A stretch of DNA of 64,000 nt from Piscicola geometra (GCA_943735955.1 OX030956.1:10252445-10316444); one strand, 5' to 3'. Counted from the stretch's first letter, positions 12,600 through 27,475 are shown. The notes: a model not told the origin generated them from the sequence alone. Made by a program: numbers and translations.

Positions 12600-15500
12600 A
12601 TAGCAATGTCCATCAAGACGGATTAAATTGTAGATGCTTTGAGGGATCGAGAATTGGTTTGGCGGATGCATTAACTTGCATGAATTGGTGGTTCGATGGA
12701 TAGGTGATTGAGTAGACGCATATGTGCATGGATTGTTGTTTCTATGACTTTGTAGTTAATTGTGTTTTGGTTTTGAAGCTTAGATGGCTGACTGTCAATA
12801 TACCATCAAAGGCAGTGAAATCAGTACGATGTAAATGAATGGGTGCAATGATAATCACCATGGTGTTTCTCCCATTGCATTTTCATGCATTAACCAATAC
12901 TTCATTAATTTTCATTCTACATTATATGCCAGATTTAATGGATGCCTGTATGATGGACGAGATAGGTCATGATTGAGGAGAATCTAAACACTTCAAGTAC
13001 GCATACGTGTGTGAGGTGGGATTTGATTGGTTGTGGAGTTTTAAATGTAGTGATTTGATTGGAGGAAGCGGCTCATACAACGCAGTCCACCTAAACTGGA
13101 AAGTTGAATTGAAAATAGGTTTGTAGCAACAAACCTTTATTATTTAAAAAAAGTACGTCATCATTCTTCTGTTATTGATAATAAAAATAGTATAATAAAT
13201 TAATAGCAGAACAATAAATATATAAAAAAGTAATGTTACCTAAATAAGAGGTCAATTTGATTTAGTAATTATTTTCTTTCTCCTTCGGTCTTAATAAGTG
13301 AATTTTATTTTATGCTTTCGTAAAGTATCGGGACGATTATTATAAGTATCCAATAACGTTACATGATGTTTCAGACGATATTTTTGGACAACATTTTGAA
13401 TATCTAAATATTTATGGATGGCATTAAACAAGTCACCCTACAAAGCATACAACCTTTTTCTTTTTACGCCAGCCATTGAATAGCCATCACTTGCATTTAT
13501 TTATAAATTTATATCTCGCTTCTCTATCGTCAAGTTAATTCTTTTATGATTACTTTCTATCCTTCATTCATCCCCTACACATCCTTTTCTATTCATTTAT
13601 TTTCATTCATTATTTATTCATCATTTATCTTCCATCGATCCTTTATTCATGCTCTATCAGACCACTTCAATTCATTTTTCATTACTATTTTTCATCTAAG
13701 ATGTTCGTTTTATCTTCTATCCTTGTTCATTACCTTCTCATCCCACAATCACCAAACATGTTTTTAATAATACTTCATTCAAATGGTTTTTTATTTCTTT
13801 TTCATAAAATAGGAAGTTTGATGCAAAAGCCGTTTTCCCGAGTAGCTTTAAAAAAAAACAATTTGATGGTTTATAATCATAAAAATATGATAACTATTAT
13901 AATCGATGTGCTCATAAAAACTAGGATTGGCAATAGTTTCAATGCTCAAGATCTAGGTACCCGAAAAGCTTAAATACCCAAATGAATAAATAATATTGTT
14001 GGTTACATGTTTCCATCCCTAATAAATACCCATTTACACTTTTAAATATATTTACAAAGCCACACATATACATATATTTTGACTCAAAGAAAGGCTAACA
14101 CCTCTCCGCATCTTTCTTAATCGCCTATACGACGTTGCTTGGCACTCCCATCAAAGTAATTGTCAATTGATTGCTCTCCAAATTTTCCTCCATATGTTTG
14201 TGTGATGCGTCGAGTGGTCTTGGGCAGGGAAGAACGGGGCAAGATGCCCATTTTAAGGAATTTGTATTACTGCTTTTATCGGATAAAAAGATAAATAAGA
14301 AATTTTTTTGCAATAAGTATCTCAATATCTTAGCTATGTTTAATATTATTTTCAATTTTCTATTAAATCATTTTCTAGATTAAAAAACGATTCTCTTAAA
14401 CGTATTAAAATGCCAATTTAACAGCTATTTATAGAATTTTATTTGTCATCAATTAAAGAAATTCAACCATGACATACTCAAAAGCCTATTTATATTTCAC
14501 TGAAACAATATAAAATAAATAGGTTTAAAAGATTGTTTATTTGTTTACAATCTTTTTGTAATTTTTCAAACTGAAGATCGACCACTGGTTGACCCTGGAC
14601 GCCTAATAGATATTCGAAAGCACAGTTTCTTAAGTAGTGGGCCACGGCCCACCAGTTGTCCGCGGAGCTCTGTTTAATGGGCTGCGAATGCTTTGTATAA
14701 AATATATTTTTACACTAATTAAATTTTTATTAACTATTTTGTTGCTAAAAAATTGATAAAATGGCTTAAAAAATGGAAAACAGCTTATTGAAAATGTACA
14801 GAAGTAATTGTGTGGATTTTGGATCTGTGTACGTCCGGAATATTCTTAACTACAAACGTGAATTAGGACTTTCTTCAATAACACTAATAAAAACCAAAAA
14901 TTGTTTGAATGTCCTTAGTTTCTTGCAAATCGCTTTGAATGACACTAAACTTCGTCATAATTTTCTCGTTAATTTAAAAAAAAACACATACGTCTCATTA
15001 ATTTATAATTTTAGATAGATAATGCTTTCCCGCTTTCATTTTTGGTGGGCCGTGAAGACTATAAAAAATTGCCAAGTGGTCCGTTGCTTCAAAAAGTTTA
15101 AGAACCACTGTTCTAGAGTGTCTTTTCAAAAAAGCGTTTAGTCAGTCTTTTTCAAGCTTTCTTGTTTTTTTACTTTACCCTAGAACGACGGCCAATTTTG
15201 CATCAACTGATGGGGTTAAAACTACCCCAAGATAAAATTTCAGAATACAATTTCAGAACAAAATGAGGGAAAAATTGTTGTATAAAAATTAAATTTGAAA
15301 GGTTCATTAATATTCACTGTGTTCACAAAATACTCAGGTATGTCGTGATAATGATGTCCATGACGTTATTTTGCATCAAAACGCTTAATTATATAATAGA
15401 AGCCAAACAGCGCTGTACGTATTTATTCTAAAAGTTTAATTTTTACGAGTTTAAAAGCCGAATAACAATCGATTTTGTTTATAAAAATGTTTTAAATGAC
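12600..15500. other. non-genic DNA upstream of Nkx6
   Basis: No further exon or full element recognised. At 14233-14247 the words AACGGGGCAAGATGCCC resemble the inner end of the GGGGAGACC TIR family, a possible remnant. Around 14640-15110 a block begins with a GGGCCACGGCCCACC-like stretch and ends AAGAACCACTGTTCTAGAG; it could be a decayed hAT-type element but has no transposase. Confidence 0.4.
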
Positions 15501-15526
15501 ATAGTTATACACTATAGGAGAAAGGT

Positions 15527-16386
15527 GTACACAGTCGATCATTGCGTTTTTTGTCAAAGCCACTATTTTTTTATATGTGATGTGACACGTTGACGATCAA
15601 TATAGGTTACCTTTTTATTTATCGATTTAAGTTTTTTGCGGATAAAAAAATAAAAGTATTTATCAATTTCAACGGCTAAAAAGTAATTATTTGAAAAAAT
15701 ACCTCTAACTTCGTACATTTGAAAAAAAAATTATTAAAAAGTCTAAGAATACATTAATATTTTACGGTAGTAACTAAAACTATTAAGATTTGTTTTTTTA
15801 TATATTTTAAAACATAAGAATAAATGTTTGAAATTTTCGTCTACATAAGAACAGTCTACTAAAAAAATTAAATTTCAAAATTTTCCTAAATCAGTATTTA
15901 GTTACAATAATTTCTGTGAATTTTAAATTATTATCAATACTTAATTTATTTATTTTTTTTTTATTTTTTTTTATTGTCTTTATTAATCACGGTTTGACAG
16001 ACGCAGGCCATGTTACATGTTGCATAAGATAATAGTAGATAATTATAGGATACTGATGCTAATGATAATGGTTTTTTTAAAAAAATACTACAAGACAAAG
16101 GATATGGGTTATGCTTGACAAACTTAAAATTGCTCGACTTGTGGTGATAATTGATTGTGTACGTATATGTGATCGACTGTGTGCCCCGGCCGTACACATT
16201 CGATAGTTTTCAAGAGTCTAACTTGAACTCCATTTGATTCAAAATCATTTCAATTAGATGAATTAATTAAGTAGATAATTAAGTCTTAATGATAAGTGTA
16301 TAAGACAAATATTATTGAATTTTTGAATTTTTTAAACATTTCAAATTAATTTTTTTTAAAGTGATCGACGGTGAACACTTCCCCCC
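15527..16386. mobile_element. TIR element flanked by TATA, GTCGATCA ends
   Basis: Left end GGAGAAAGGTGTACACAGTC then GATCA; right end TGATCGACGGTGAACACTTC then CCCCC. These are imperfect inverted repeats of about 27 bp, with TATA directly outside both ends. A half copy with AGGGGTAATGTGTACTCAGT then CGATCA sits at 31098. No transposase inside; a LINE 3' end (15965-16200) is inserted. Confidence 0.7.
15965..16200 (-). mobile_element. 5'-truncated 3' end of LINE family B
   Basis: On the minus strand the last 50 bases contain TGTAACATGGCCTGCGTCTG, TCAAACCGTG and ATTAATAAAGA, matching the 3' terminus of the LINE at 54719-56545. Upstream blocks (CATATCCTTTGTCTTG, CCATTATCATTAGCATCAG, TAATTATCT) also follow that LINE's 3' UTR in order. 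It ends in an A-rich tail. Confidence 0.75.
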
Positions 16387-16389
16387 TAT

Positions 16390-17660
16390 ACAACACAAAA
16401 TACATGAATATAACATTTTTTCATTTTTATAATTTATTAAAATTTAAAATACTTTTTCCTATTTTTTTCAATATTTCTAATTGAAATGATTTTTTTACAT
16501 TTATTTTTTCTCAAAAATAAAGTTTACATAATTTTTTGTTCAAGTGTCCAATGATAAATTTTTATAATTGAGAAAAAAGTTTTTAATATTATATATTGAA
16601 AATAAAATAAAATTTTATCCTAGAATTAATTGGAATAAGGATATTTTAAAATAAGTTGTTGAAAAAACTTCCATTCAGTCATTTATAAGTTAACATCATA
16701 CCTATGCTAAATCTATAAAAAAAGTTTAAAATAGTACATATTCGAAATCATCTTTTTTTTCCTGTTTGACTGCAGCGATTTTTTTAAGTTGAAGATTCTT
16801 TGGGATTAAATACATAAACATAGTAATTGTCACAAAGATAAGATTTTTATAAAAAAATTGAAAGCGAAATACAGTTCTAGTCTATCAAATGGAAACAATG
16901 CTATCTATCTATCATTAAGGCAGTTATTCACTAAAAAGGGCCTGTTAATGTGCCTTGGAGGTCCCAAACATTCTATCCGATAAACTCCATGTATAAAGCG
17001 CACTAATTTATACATTTTAAAGTTAAAAAGTGCGCTTTATAAAGTGTTTTACGGTATTTAAAACATGAATGATGGGATGAAATAGAAATAGAAGAGGCGT
17101 ACATACAAAATAATGGGTCTCTTGATTGCCTAGATAAAATAAAAACCAAATTTGCAACAAAAGTCTGATAATAATTTCTTAAAAATAAATTAACTTTGAA
17201 ATAAGTTATATAAAAATAAATGTACATTATTATATGAAGCAATCGAGAAACCACAGAAAACTATGGAAGAATCAAAGATAGATGGATGCTAGAAATGAAG
17301 GATTGAAAAGAAGATATGTAGAGAGATGGTGCTCTGCTAAATAGATTCCCCTAATTAAATAAGCTCTTGCATGCTATGCACATTGAGAATGTCATCACAA
17401 ACGCCTATTAAATACCCAGACCTTTGCTGTGCTTTTTTCTTTGTTCTTTATTTGTTTTTTTTCAATCAAATTTTAACAATTTTAATACATTTAAATATTT
17501 TTAATGTTTTTATTCTTACAAATAACACTTTTCGATACAACACACTTTATTGTGTTTTCTCTAGTTATTGTTCACAACATACCTTAGACAAAACATACCT
17601 AGCATCTAAAATCATAATAGATTTGGTAACTTAAAAATCTAAGCTAGTGTTTATCTTCTC
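16390..17660. other. A+T-rich non-genic DNA
   Basis: No gene or ordered repeat recognised; open frames at 17003-17254 and 17371-17634 are compositionally random. Confidence 0.45.
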
Positions 17661-17662
17661 TA

Positions 17663-19187
17663 GGGGAGACCGGGGCAGTATGCTCCACTTTTTACAAATG
17701 TTGTTATAGGTTCATTATTTAAAAAAAACTATTTCAACATTTATTGTGTGTACTAAGAATTCTATTAGTCACAAGTTAAAACAAAAAAAACTGGTTTGTT
17801 ATTTTAATTTATTGAAAAAAAGTAAGTTTTCGAGAGAGTCCTTAAGGTAACAAACAACCCCGTGTACAGTGCCCGTACAAGGGGTTTTTTGTTACAGTAG
17901 TCAGGGTTAAATATTTCAAGTGTGAAATATGCATTTAAAATGAAATAAACACAGTTATTGATTGAGATTTGAAAAGTCCATAACCAAAGCCAGCTTATCG
18001 AAAAAAAACTTTTGCCTGGATGAAGCTGGTGGCTCGGCTCAGACTTGTTGCCTCATGAGTTTGAAATGAAGGGAAACAGTTTCGTGTAAAAAATGACTTA
18101 AACCAATCAGCGCCTGTCTTTTGAGCCTCATCCAGTTTTTCAAAAACCTGATTCTGTTTTCACAGTATATTGATATACAAACATTCTATTTTTTTGGTGG
18201 AAGACCATGGTACAGTTTTGCTTCTGTTTGAACTAAGACTCCTGCTCCCACTCCTGCTTAATAGTAAAAGCTTTTCGATTATGTTCATTTTTCAACGGCA
18301 AAGTATTTTTTTAAACTTTTCTCATGGATTTGATAAAACCTCATGAAGTTCAAGCCGTTTCAGGCAGAAACACTCGGATTGAACGTCGAGTTTCCTTGAT
18401 TGTCTCTAATGCATGGTTTGAAACATCTGGTTTCACGAATTTTTTTTCAAATATAACTTATTATATTAACTCTTTATATTACCTGAAAGTAACAATATAA
18501 CTTAGATTGAGTTGTATAAACCATTGCAATGATTGGGATGTCGTTAAATAGTTTGTAATTTGGGGAGCAGGGATGGCTTAGATGGTAGACGTCGGACTTG
18601 CGACTCAAAGGTCGCCTGTTCGAATCCCTGATAAGCAACCGTGAACTATCATATACCTAGTGTATATGATGCGGTGTTTGCGACGTATGCATTGAGAGAT
18701 GTATACGCTGTGTGGAGTGGCGCATCGGCGCATAAGAACCATGGTTCTCAGAACCATTGTAACATGGCATGCGTCTGTCAGGCTGTGAGTAATACAAACC
18801 ATAACGAAAAAACAAACAACTCCAATAGGCTTGTGACAAACAGGTCCAATATCATAGGACTCATTTTAGAAAATTTAGTTAACAAACATGCTTTGAACCT
18901 TTTCATAAAAGGTTGCTTTAAAGTTATTTTAAACTAAATTTAATTGAATGCAAATACTAATTAAGATATAGAAAAATATTTAAACTCTTAAAACTTACTA
19001 AAGTCTTCTAAAAAAGAAAAAAGGATATAAAATGTTTATAAACACGAATACAACGTTTTTTTATCATATAAGGTGAAGGTTGAAGCAAGGATGATAACTA
19101 AAAAAATGCATAATTTTCCATTTTTTATTCTATGAGTTATTAAGCTTGTAATATACAACCCCTGTAACATACAACCTCGGTCTCCCC
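17663..19187. mobile_element. TIR element, GGGGAGACCGG family, copy 2
   Basis: Inverted ends GGGGAGACCGGGGCAGTATG (left) and CATACAACCTCGGTCTCCCC (right) are flanked by TA. It is longer than copy 1 (1,525 against 870 bp), partly because of the SINE at 18562-18800. Internal sequence differs from copy 1 and shows no transposase. Confidence 0.78.
18562..18800 (+). mobile_element. tRNA-derived SINE with LINE-B 3' tail
   Basis: The 5' part is tRNA-like: box A TGGCTTAGATGG (18574-18585) and box B TGTTCGAATCCC (about 18617-18628) at normal spacing, which would give RNA polymerase III transcription. A unique middle follows with GTATATGATGCGGTG and a CATGGTTCTCAGAACC hairpin. It ends TGTAACATGGCATGCGTCTG, TCAGGCTGTGAGTAATA. 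That end matches the 3' terminus of LINE family B (56490-56530), so the LINE machinery probably mobilises it. Inserted inside the TIR element at 17663-19187. Not a functional tRNA: there is no complementary acceptor stem. Confidence 0.8.
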
Positions 19188-19423
19188 TACGTCTGTATTT
19201 ATTATGTTTCTAGAAACATTGTAAAATATTATACGATATCTAAGTATAACTATCTGAATAATAATTATAATTAGAATAATTATCATAATAGTAATAAACG
19301 AATTATATTAAAAGCATTAAAGTATTATTCTAGCGCTATATCTAACTGAAAAAACCACTTAAGATCGTCCATACCTTCTGGTAGTATCTTTCTTTTGAAG
19401 TCATGCCTTATTCTTTGCAAATC

Positions 19424-19506
19424 CTCAGACTGGGTTGCAAGTCCTCAGCTTGTAGTGTTTTTATGTGACACCATCATAAAGTTGAAGACTTGCAACCCAG
19501 TCTGAG
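19424..19506. repeat. perfect 20-bp hairpin
   Basis: CTCAGACTGGGTTGCAAGTC at 19424-19443 is followed at 19487-19506 by its exact reverse complement, with a 43-bp loop that also has partial pairing (CTCAGCTT / AAGTTGAA). No coding or RNA family was recognised. Confidence 0.85.
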
Positions 19507-19509
19507 CCA

Positions 19510-22140
<2,631 letters not shown>

Positions 22141-22141
22141 T

Positions 22142-22185
22142 TCAACTAATTTATTACAATTATTCTGTTCTACGCCAATATTTCA
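22142..22185. repeat. 44-bp target site duplication, left copy
   Basis: Identical to 25583-25626 over 44 bases (begins TCAACTAATT, ends CCAATATTTCA). It flanks the LINE at 22186-25582. Confidence 0.95.
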
Positions 22186-22335
22186 ATCAATCAATCAATC
22201 ACTAATAATTTGTATAGCGCCCTTTACTAAGTGAACAAAAGCGCTCAGCTATCACGTCCCAAACAAGTACGTCTTCAGGCCTCGACGGAAAGTTATGAGT
22301 GACTTAGTTGAAGTTAAAGAAGAAGGTAAAGAATT

Positions 22336-22818
22336 TCATAAAAGAGGACCACAATAAAAAAAAGAACGTTTAGCAAAAGAGTGTTTAACTGGAAAACGAA
22401 AAAAACGCTTAAAGGTCGATGATCTTAGACCAGATTTAAAGGGCTTTTTAATTAGATTTTTAAGATAAATTGGAGCATTACAGTTATGAATTTTAAACAT
22501 ATTTAGGCATATTTTAAAAGTCACTCTAGATCTCAAAGGTAACCAATGTAACAAACGAAGATAAGGAGAAATGTGAGAAAACTTAGGAGCACGAGCAACA
22601 AGACGAGCAGCACAATTAAAGGTTTTATTTAGAAGAGCTAAAGTAGTATCAGGGAGACCATAGTAAAGAGAGTTGCAATAATCAATCCTGGAGAGAACTA
22701 GAGAAGATACAAGAAGTTGCAAGGTAGGATCATCGAGAAAAGGAAGAAGCTGTTTAATACGACGAATGTGGAAATAACAAGATTTAGAGACAGATAGAAT
22801 TTGAGGAGCTAAAGACAA
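22336..22818 (-). pseudogene. LINE C-terminal region (frameshifted)
   Basis: Encodes the segment after the RT palm: SVSKSCYFHIRRIKQLLPFL, SLVLSRIDYCNSLYYGLPD, then NCAARLVARAPKFSHI and LHWLPLRSRVTFKI. This is the well-conserved thumb/C-terminal region of L2-type LINEs. It is in a different frame from the RT at 22866-23684, so one indel separates them. Confidence 0.88.
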
Positions 22819-22865
22819 GTTAGAATCGAAAATAAAACCAAGGCTACGAATGGAAGATGAAGGGT

Positions 22866-23684
22866 TTAGAGAGAGTGAAGAGGGGGAGACAAAACTAAAG
22901 AAGGATGAGATAGTAAAGACTTTGATTTTTTATTGAAATATATGAGTTCAAATTTGTCCGTATTGAGTTTGAGAAACATAGAAGAAGCCCAAGAGATTAT
23001 AGATTGAAGACAGAGAGTTATTTTATTAACAGTAAAGTCAAGAGAAGAGTCAGTGAAAGATGTATAAATATAGGAGTCGTCAACATAAATTTGACTGTTT
23101 AAAGAAGATGACGAAATAATATTAGGTAGTTCCGAGGTATGAAGAATAAAAAGTAAGGGACCAAGGATTGAGCCCTGTGGAACACCATAAGATAAAGAAA
23201 CAGAAGAAGAACGAGAAGATTCAATTGATACATAGGAAGTTCGCTCAGAAAGATAGGATTTAAGCCAGATAAGAGAGGGACCAGAAATATTAAAGGAAGA
23301 ATCTAAAACATTTAATAAAAGAGTATGATCGACAGTGTCAAAAGCAGCTGAAAAGTCAAGGCATAAAAGAAGAGAAGAGGCATTAGAATCAGAAGTTAAA
23401 ATAAGGTCATTATAGAGTTTAAGTAAAGCAGTTTCAGTGGAGTGGCCAATTCTGAAACCAGATTGAGAGGAAGGAAGAAGTGAGTTTTTTTCTAGATAGA
23501 AGATTAATTTTTGAGAAATAACTTTTTCAAGGACCTTAGAAAGAAAGGAAAAGTTAGATACAGGTCTATAACTGGATAAGGATGCAGGATCAAGAGAAGG
23601 CTTCTTAATTGTAGGAATAATAAATGAAGATTTGAGGGCAGACGGAAAATTAGATGTAGACAAAGATAAGTTAACCAAATCCAA
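22866..23684 (-). pseudogene. LINE reverse transcriptase domain
   Basis: The RT copies the element's RNA at the nicked target. Motifs in order: SSYRPVSNFSFLSKVLEKV, SQSGFRIGHSTETALLKL, LCLDFSAAFDTVDH (first catalytic Asp), SYGVPQGSILGPLLF, and QIYVDDSYIY, which carries the catalytic Asp pair as YVDD where LINEs usually have YADD. Then FLKLNTDKFELIYF. The 272-residue open stretch is in the same frame as the endonuclease, separated by three stops, so it is part of one original polyprotein. Confidence 0.92.
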
Positions 23685-24071
23685 AACAATAGGATAGAAT
23701 AAAAAGGAGAGTTTTTAAAAAATGGTTGTAGGAATAAGATCTAGAGAACAAGAAGTGGGAGACATAGAATTAATTATATTTGTAAGATGGTCCAATGTTA
23801 CAGGAGAAAAGGATGATAATGATTCAGAAATAAACTTTGTAAAAGATGGTGTAGGCCTATTATTAGACGAAGATCTAATATTAGATATTTTATTAGTTAG
23901 AAATTTAAGATAGTCATCAGGAAAGAAAGATGGAGGAGGAGAGTTTTTATGTAAAAGTTTAGATAAAGAAGACTACCTACTTTTAGAATTGGAGGAAGAG
24001 ATAATAGAACTTCTTAAAAACGAAGAGTGTTTATTAAAAATGAGAGTACGATAAGAAGAGAAACAATTTTG

Positions 24072-25430
24072 CTATTTATTCAAACAGGATACAGAGAGAG
24101 TAGATCGATAAATTCGTTCATACTTGCGAACTAGTCGCTTAGAAGTCGTGCACTCACAATCATACCATGGGGATTTTTTAGAGTTTAGACGATACCGGAA
24201 AGTTTTGAATGGAGTAAAAATATCTAAAAGGGAAGATAGAGTAAGATTGAAATTATCCATAAAACTATCCACATCAGTAAAAGATTTAGAGCAAAAGTCA
24301 GAAAAAAGAAAGCATTTAGTAAAATTTATTTTATCAAAATTAGACCAAGAGCGCTTAACAATAGAAGAGGGGAAGTTAGAAAAAGGCTGAGCAAGAGATA
24401 ATTTAAAAGATATAAAGTAGTGGTCAGTAAAGTGGAGTGGAATAGATGTTAAATCATTAATTTTGCTATAATTAGAAGAAATTACAAAGTCAAGAGTATT
24501 ACCAAGTGCATGAGTAGGAAAATTACAGTTTTGAGATAAATTAAAAAGAGAAAGAATTTCAAGAAACTTAGCAACATAGAAATCAGAAGGCTTATTAGTA
24601 GAGATATTAAAGTCTCCAAGAATAAAAAATGGACAAGATAAAGAATAAAGGAGTTCAGAGAGATTATGAAAATCATCTAAAAATTGAGGTAAGGAACTGT
24701 TAGGAGGTCTATAGATAGCAACTAAATTAAATTTGAAAGAAGAAAGTTTTACATTAGTATAAAGACATTCAAAGGATGAAAAATGAACAGAAGAGTCAAT
24801 AAAGATAGAATACAAGGATTTAAGTAAAATACAGATACCACCATATGAAGAGTGTCGAGGAGAAAGAGGGTTAGTTGGAGGCCGAGCAAGTTCAACAAAG
24901 GAAAAACCAGTAGGAGTAGAAGCAATAACTGAGGGTGATGAAGCAGATTCATGCCAAGTTTCAGTTAAAATAAAAAAGTCTAAAGAGTAAGAAGTAATTA
25001 GATCAGAGATATAGAGTGACTTATTATTAAGTGATCTTGTATTTAGGAGGCCAAACTTTAAATAAGTATTTTTAGAGATAATATTATTGAAGTTAACTTT
25101 ACTCTTATTATCATTATTTATTTTATTATTATCATTTTTTATTTTATTCTTATTATCATTTTTTATTTTATTATTATTATCAGAATTTTTATGATAAGTT
25201 AATTTAGAAGATTTTTTATTAATAATAGAGTTTAATTTATAATTCAATTGTGTGTTAGTAGTTTTATCTAGTTTAGGATTAGGGTTAGAAAGAATAAGTT
25301 TTTCATTATTTTTATAATTTCTTATAAATTTATGGTCTAAGATCTGTAAATTAAAAGCCCTACGTCTTACACTACTTTTAGGAAGTTTAGCGAAAGAAGA
25401 GAGTTCAATTAAAAAGTCCCTAGAATACAT
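24072..25430 (-). pseudogene. LINE N-terminal region and APE-type endonuclease
   Basis: A 452-residue open frame. The first 120 residues include an Asn/Lys/Asp low-complexity stretch. The apurinic-like endonuclease follows, which nicks target DNA to prime reverse transcription: KFGLLNTRSLNN, FFILTETWHE (catalytic Glu), YGGICILLK, VAIYRPPNSS, FFILGDFNIS (Asp and Asn), ALGNTLDFVIS and FTDHYFISF (final Asp-His). All the expected catalytic motifs are visible. The frame stops after the domain at a premature TAG (24072). Confidence 0.92.
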
Positions 25431-25582
25431 AATAGAATGGCAATTAGGAAAGAAAAAAATTTAAATTTATAAAAAAAATACTATTCCACTCATAAAAAAC
25501 CGTCTAGCCATCAGCAATACAACGTTCAAAACAGTAACAACTGAGCGCCATGCCGCCATGATGGACGCTAAACAAAAGTCAA

Positions 25583-25626
25583 TCAACTAATTTATTACAA
25601 TTATTCTGTTCTACGCCAATATTTCA
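25583..25626. repeat. 44-bp target site duplication, right copy
   Basis: Exact repeat of 22142-22185; marks the 5' end of the LINE. Confidence 0.95.
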
Positions 25627-26215
25627 TTTGAATTGTTTTAGTTAAATTACACTGGCCAACAGTAGATAGTTCAGAAATAACATAGGGAAAATAAATATCT
25701 GATAATTTCGCATATAATCTTATTTTGTGCCATTTAGAATTTTAAACAGCACAGTAATATTTTAGGCCTATCAAACAATTTTCAGTAACCCTTCAAGGAC
25801 TTTGAAGTTTTGAAAATGTGTATTTTCAAATATTTTTTTAAAATTTTTTTAAGTGAATGAAAACTTGAAACCATTTATTAAAACACTTTTTAAAGAATTT
25901 TTGAATTTTAAATAAATATTAAGCTTTAAAAAAATGTAGAGCTGTTCCACGATTAAAAATTTTAATCGCCGTTAATCGTTCGATTAATCATTTTAATCGT
26001 GCGTTAATCCTATTTTAACGCAATGTTTTTAGCATATTTTACATTAGTATAAACAAAATTTAAACTACTTAGTAGTGAAAAAAAATATTTCTTAAAAATG
26101 TAATAAACATTTTATCATAATTTATTTCTAAAAGTAATCCACATTTTAAAGAAGAAAAATATAAATCATAAATGATAAAAATGAAATTGTCACACATGCT
26201 TTTTGAGCCAGTTAC

Positions 26216-26892
26216 TCAAACAAAAAACAAGTTTTTCAACAAAAACAAAGACTCTTTTCTTGAATACACGTTCAATGGAACTGTACTTTCAAGAGATGAC
26301 AAGGACTTTTTTTCCAGTTTCGCAAGAGCCGGATATGCCCCTTCGTGTTGTTGCCACCAGACAAGAGGACAACTCTCAAAGCCTACTTCATATTCTTTGC
26401 AATAACGTTTAATGATTGGCTTAGTAATCATAGAGGTATCTTCATCAAAATCTGAAGTTACATATGTTTGTATTCTTTTGTTAGTGAAGGCTATATAGTT
26501 TTTGAGATTTTCTTTTCTTCTTATAGTTTCTTTAAATCTTTCTTCTTTTTTAAAACCTTTTAAAATTTTAAATCGGGGGTCTAATGATGTGGCAATTCTT
26601 GACCATCAGATATTCTGATTATTAATTGTCTGCTCCAAATTAGGAAAAAAATTTGTGTGTGAAACGAATGACATAAGCTGGATAATCTTTTGAAGTGCAT
26701 ATTTATCGGTAAGTGAAAAATTGCAAGTAAAACTATTGAAAATTTCAGGTATTTTTCACCCCCTAGAAGTTCTGTGGCAAATTTCGAAAAATGAGAAGTT
26801 TTTTGATTAAATTCAATTTTTCCCATTCGTTTTATTGACAGTAAATTAGTGGTGTTTGTGTTCACATCCTGAAAATGTAACCAAAACAACAA
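26216..26892 (-). pseudogene. hAT transposase fragments (copy B)
   Basis: 26431-26216 encodes KRYCKEYEVGFESCPLVWWQ then QHEGAYPALAKLEKKSLSSL and STVP, the start of the hAT dimerisation region; it is frameshifted before the CERLFS motif. 26892-26581 encodes the degenerate middle segment (KRMGKIEFNQKTSHFSKFAT). Parallel to copy A. Confidence 0.8.
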
Positions 26893-26924
26893 TAAAACAG
26901 TTCAAGTTAGATAAGTTTAAATGC

Positions 26925-27475
26925 ATAAAAATTTTTTGATGCATACATTTTTTAATGCATACATTTTCTAATGAATAAATTTTTTAATGCAGAAATTTTT
27001 TCATGCATAAATTTATAACGCAAAAATTTTTAATGCATAAATTTTTAATGCATACATTTTTTAATGGATATATTTTTTAATGCATACATTTTTAAATGCA
27101 TACATTTTTAAATGCATACATTTTTAAATGCATACATTTTTTAATGAATAAATTTTTTATTGCATAAATTTTTAATGCATCAATTTTTTAATGCATAAAT
27201 TTTTTAAGGCATAAATTTTTTAATGCATAAATTTTTAAATGCATAAATTTTTTAATGCATAAATTTTTTAATGCATAAATTTTTTAATGCATAAATTTTT
27301 TAATGCATAAATTTTTTAATGCATAAATTTTTTAATGCATAAATTTTTTAATGCATAAATTTTTTAATGCATAAATTTTTTAATGCATAAATTTTTTAAT
27401 GCATATATTTTTAATGCATAAATTTTTTAATGCATACATTTTTTAATGCATAAATTTTTTAATGCGTTTAAATAT
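26925..27475. repeat. minisatellite, unit TAATGCATAAATTTTT
   Basis: About 35 units of 14-16 bp, homogeneous at 27240-27400 and variable at the edges (TGCATACA, TGAATAAA). It lies in the subterminal region of hAT copy B; units grade into AATGCGTTTAAA, linking it to the AACGCGTTTAAA units of copy A. Confidence 0.95.

Larger units (their letters stand above)
22186..25582 (-). mobile_element. near full-length L2-like non-LTR retrotransposon
   Basis: The element runs right to left: a 150-bp 5' leader, an endonuclease region, reverse transcriptase, C-terminal region, then a 3' tail with a GAGCGCTTTTGTTCACTTAG / AAAGGGCGCT hairpin and (TTGA)n. Perfect 44-bp direct repeats flank it, so both ends look intact and the insertion is young. 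The coding region is nevertheless broken: three in-frame stops lie between 24072 and 23684, and a frameshift separates RT from the C-terminal part. The RT signature words (SYRPVSN, FDTVDH, GVPQGSILGPLLF) point to the L2/CR1 group. Related 3' fragments lie at 37853 and 54158. Confidence 0.9.

Noticed and set aside
18562..18640. Functional tRNA gene
   Set aside because: Boxes A and B are present but the acceptor stem does not pair and a SINE body and tail follow.
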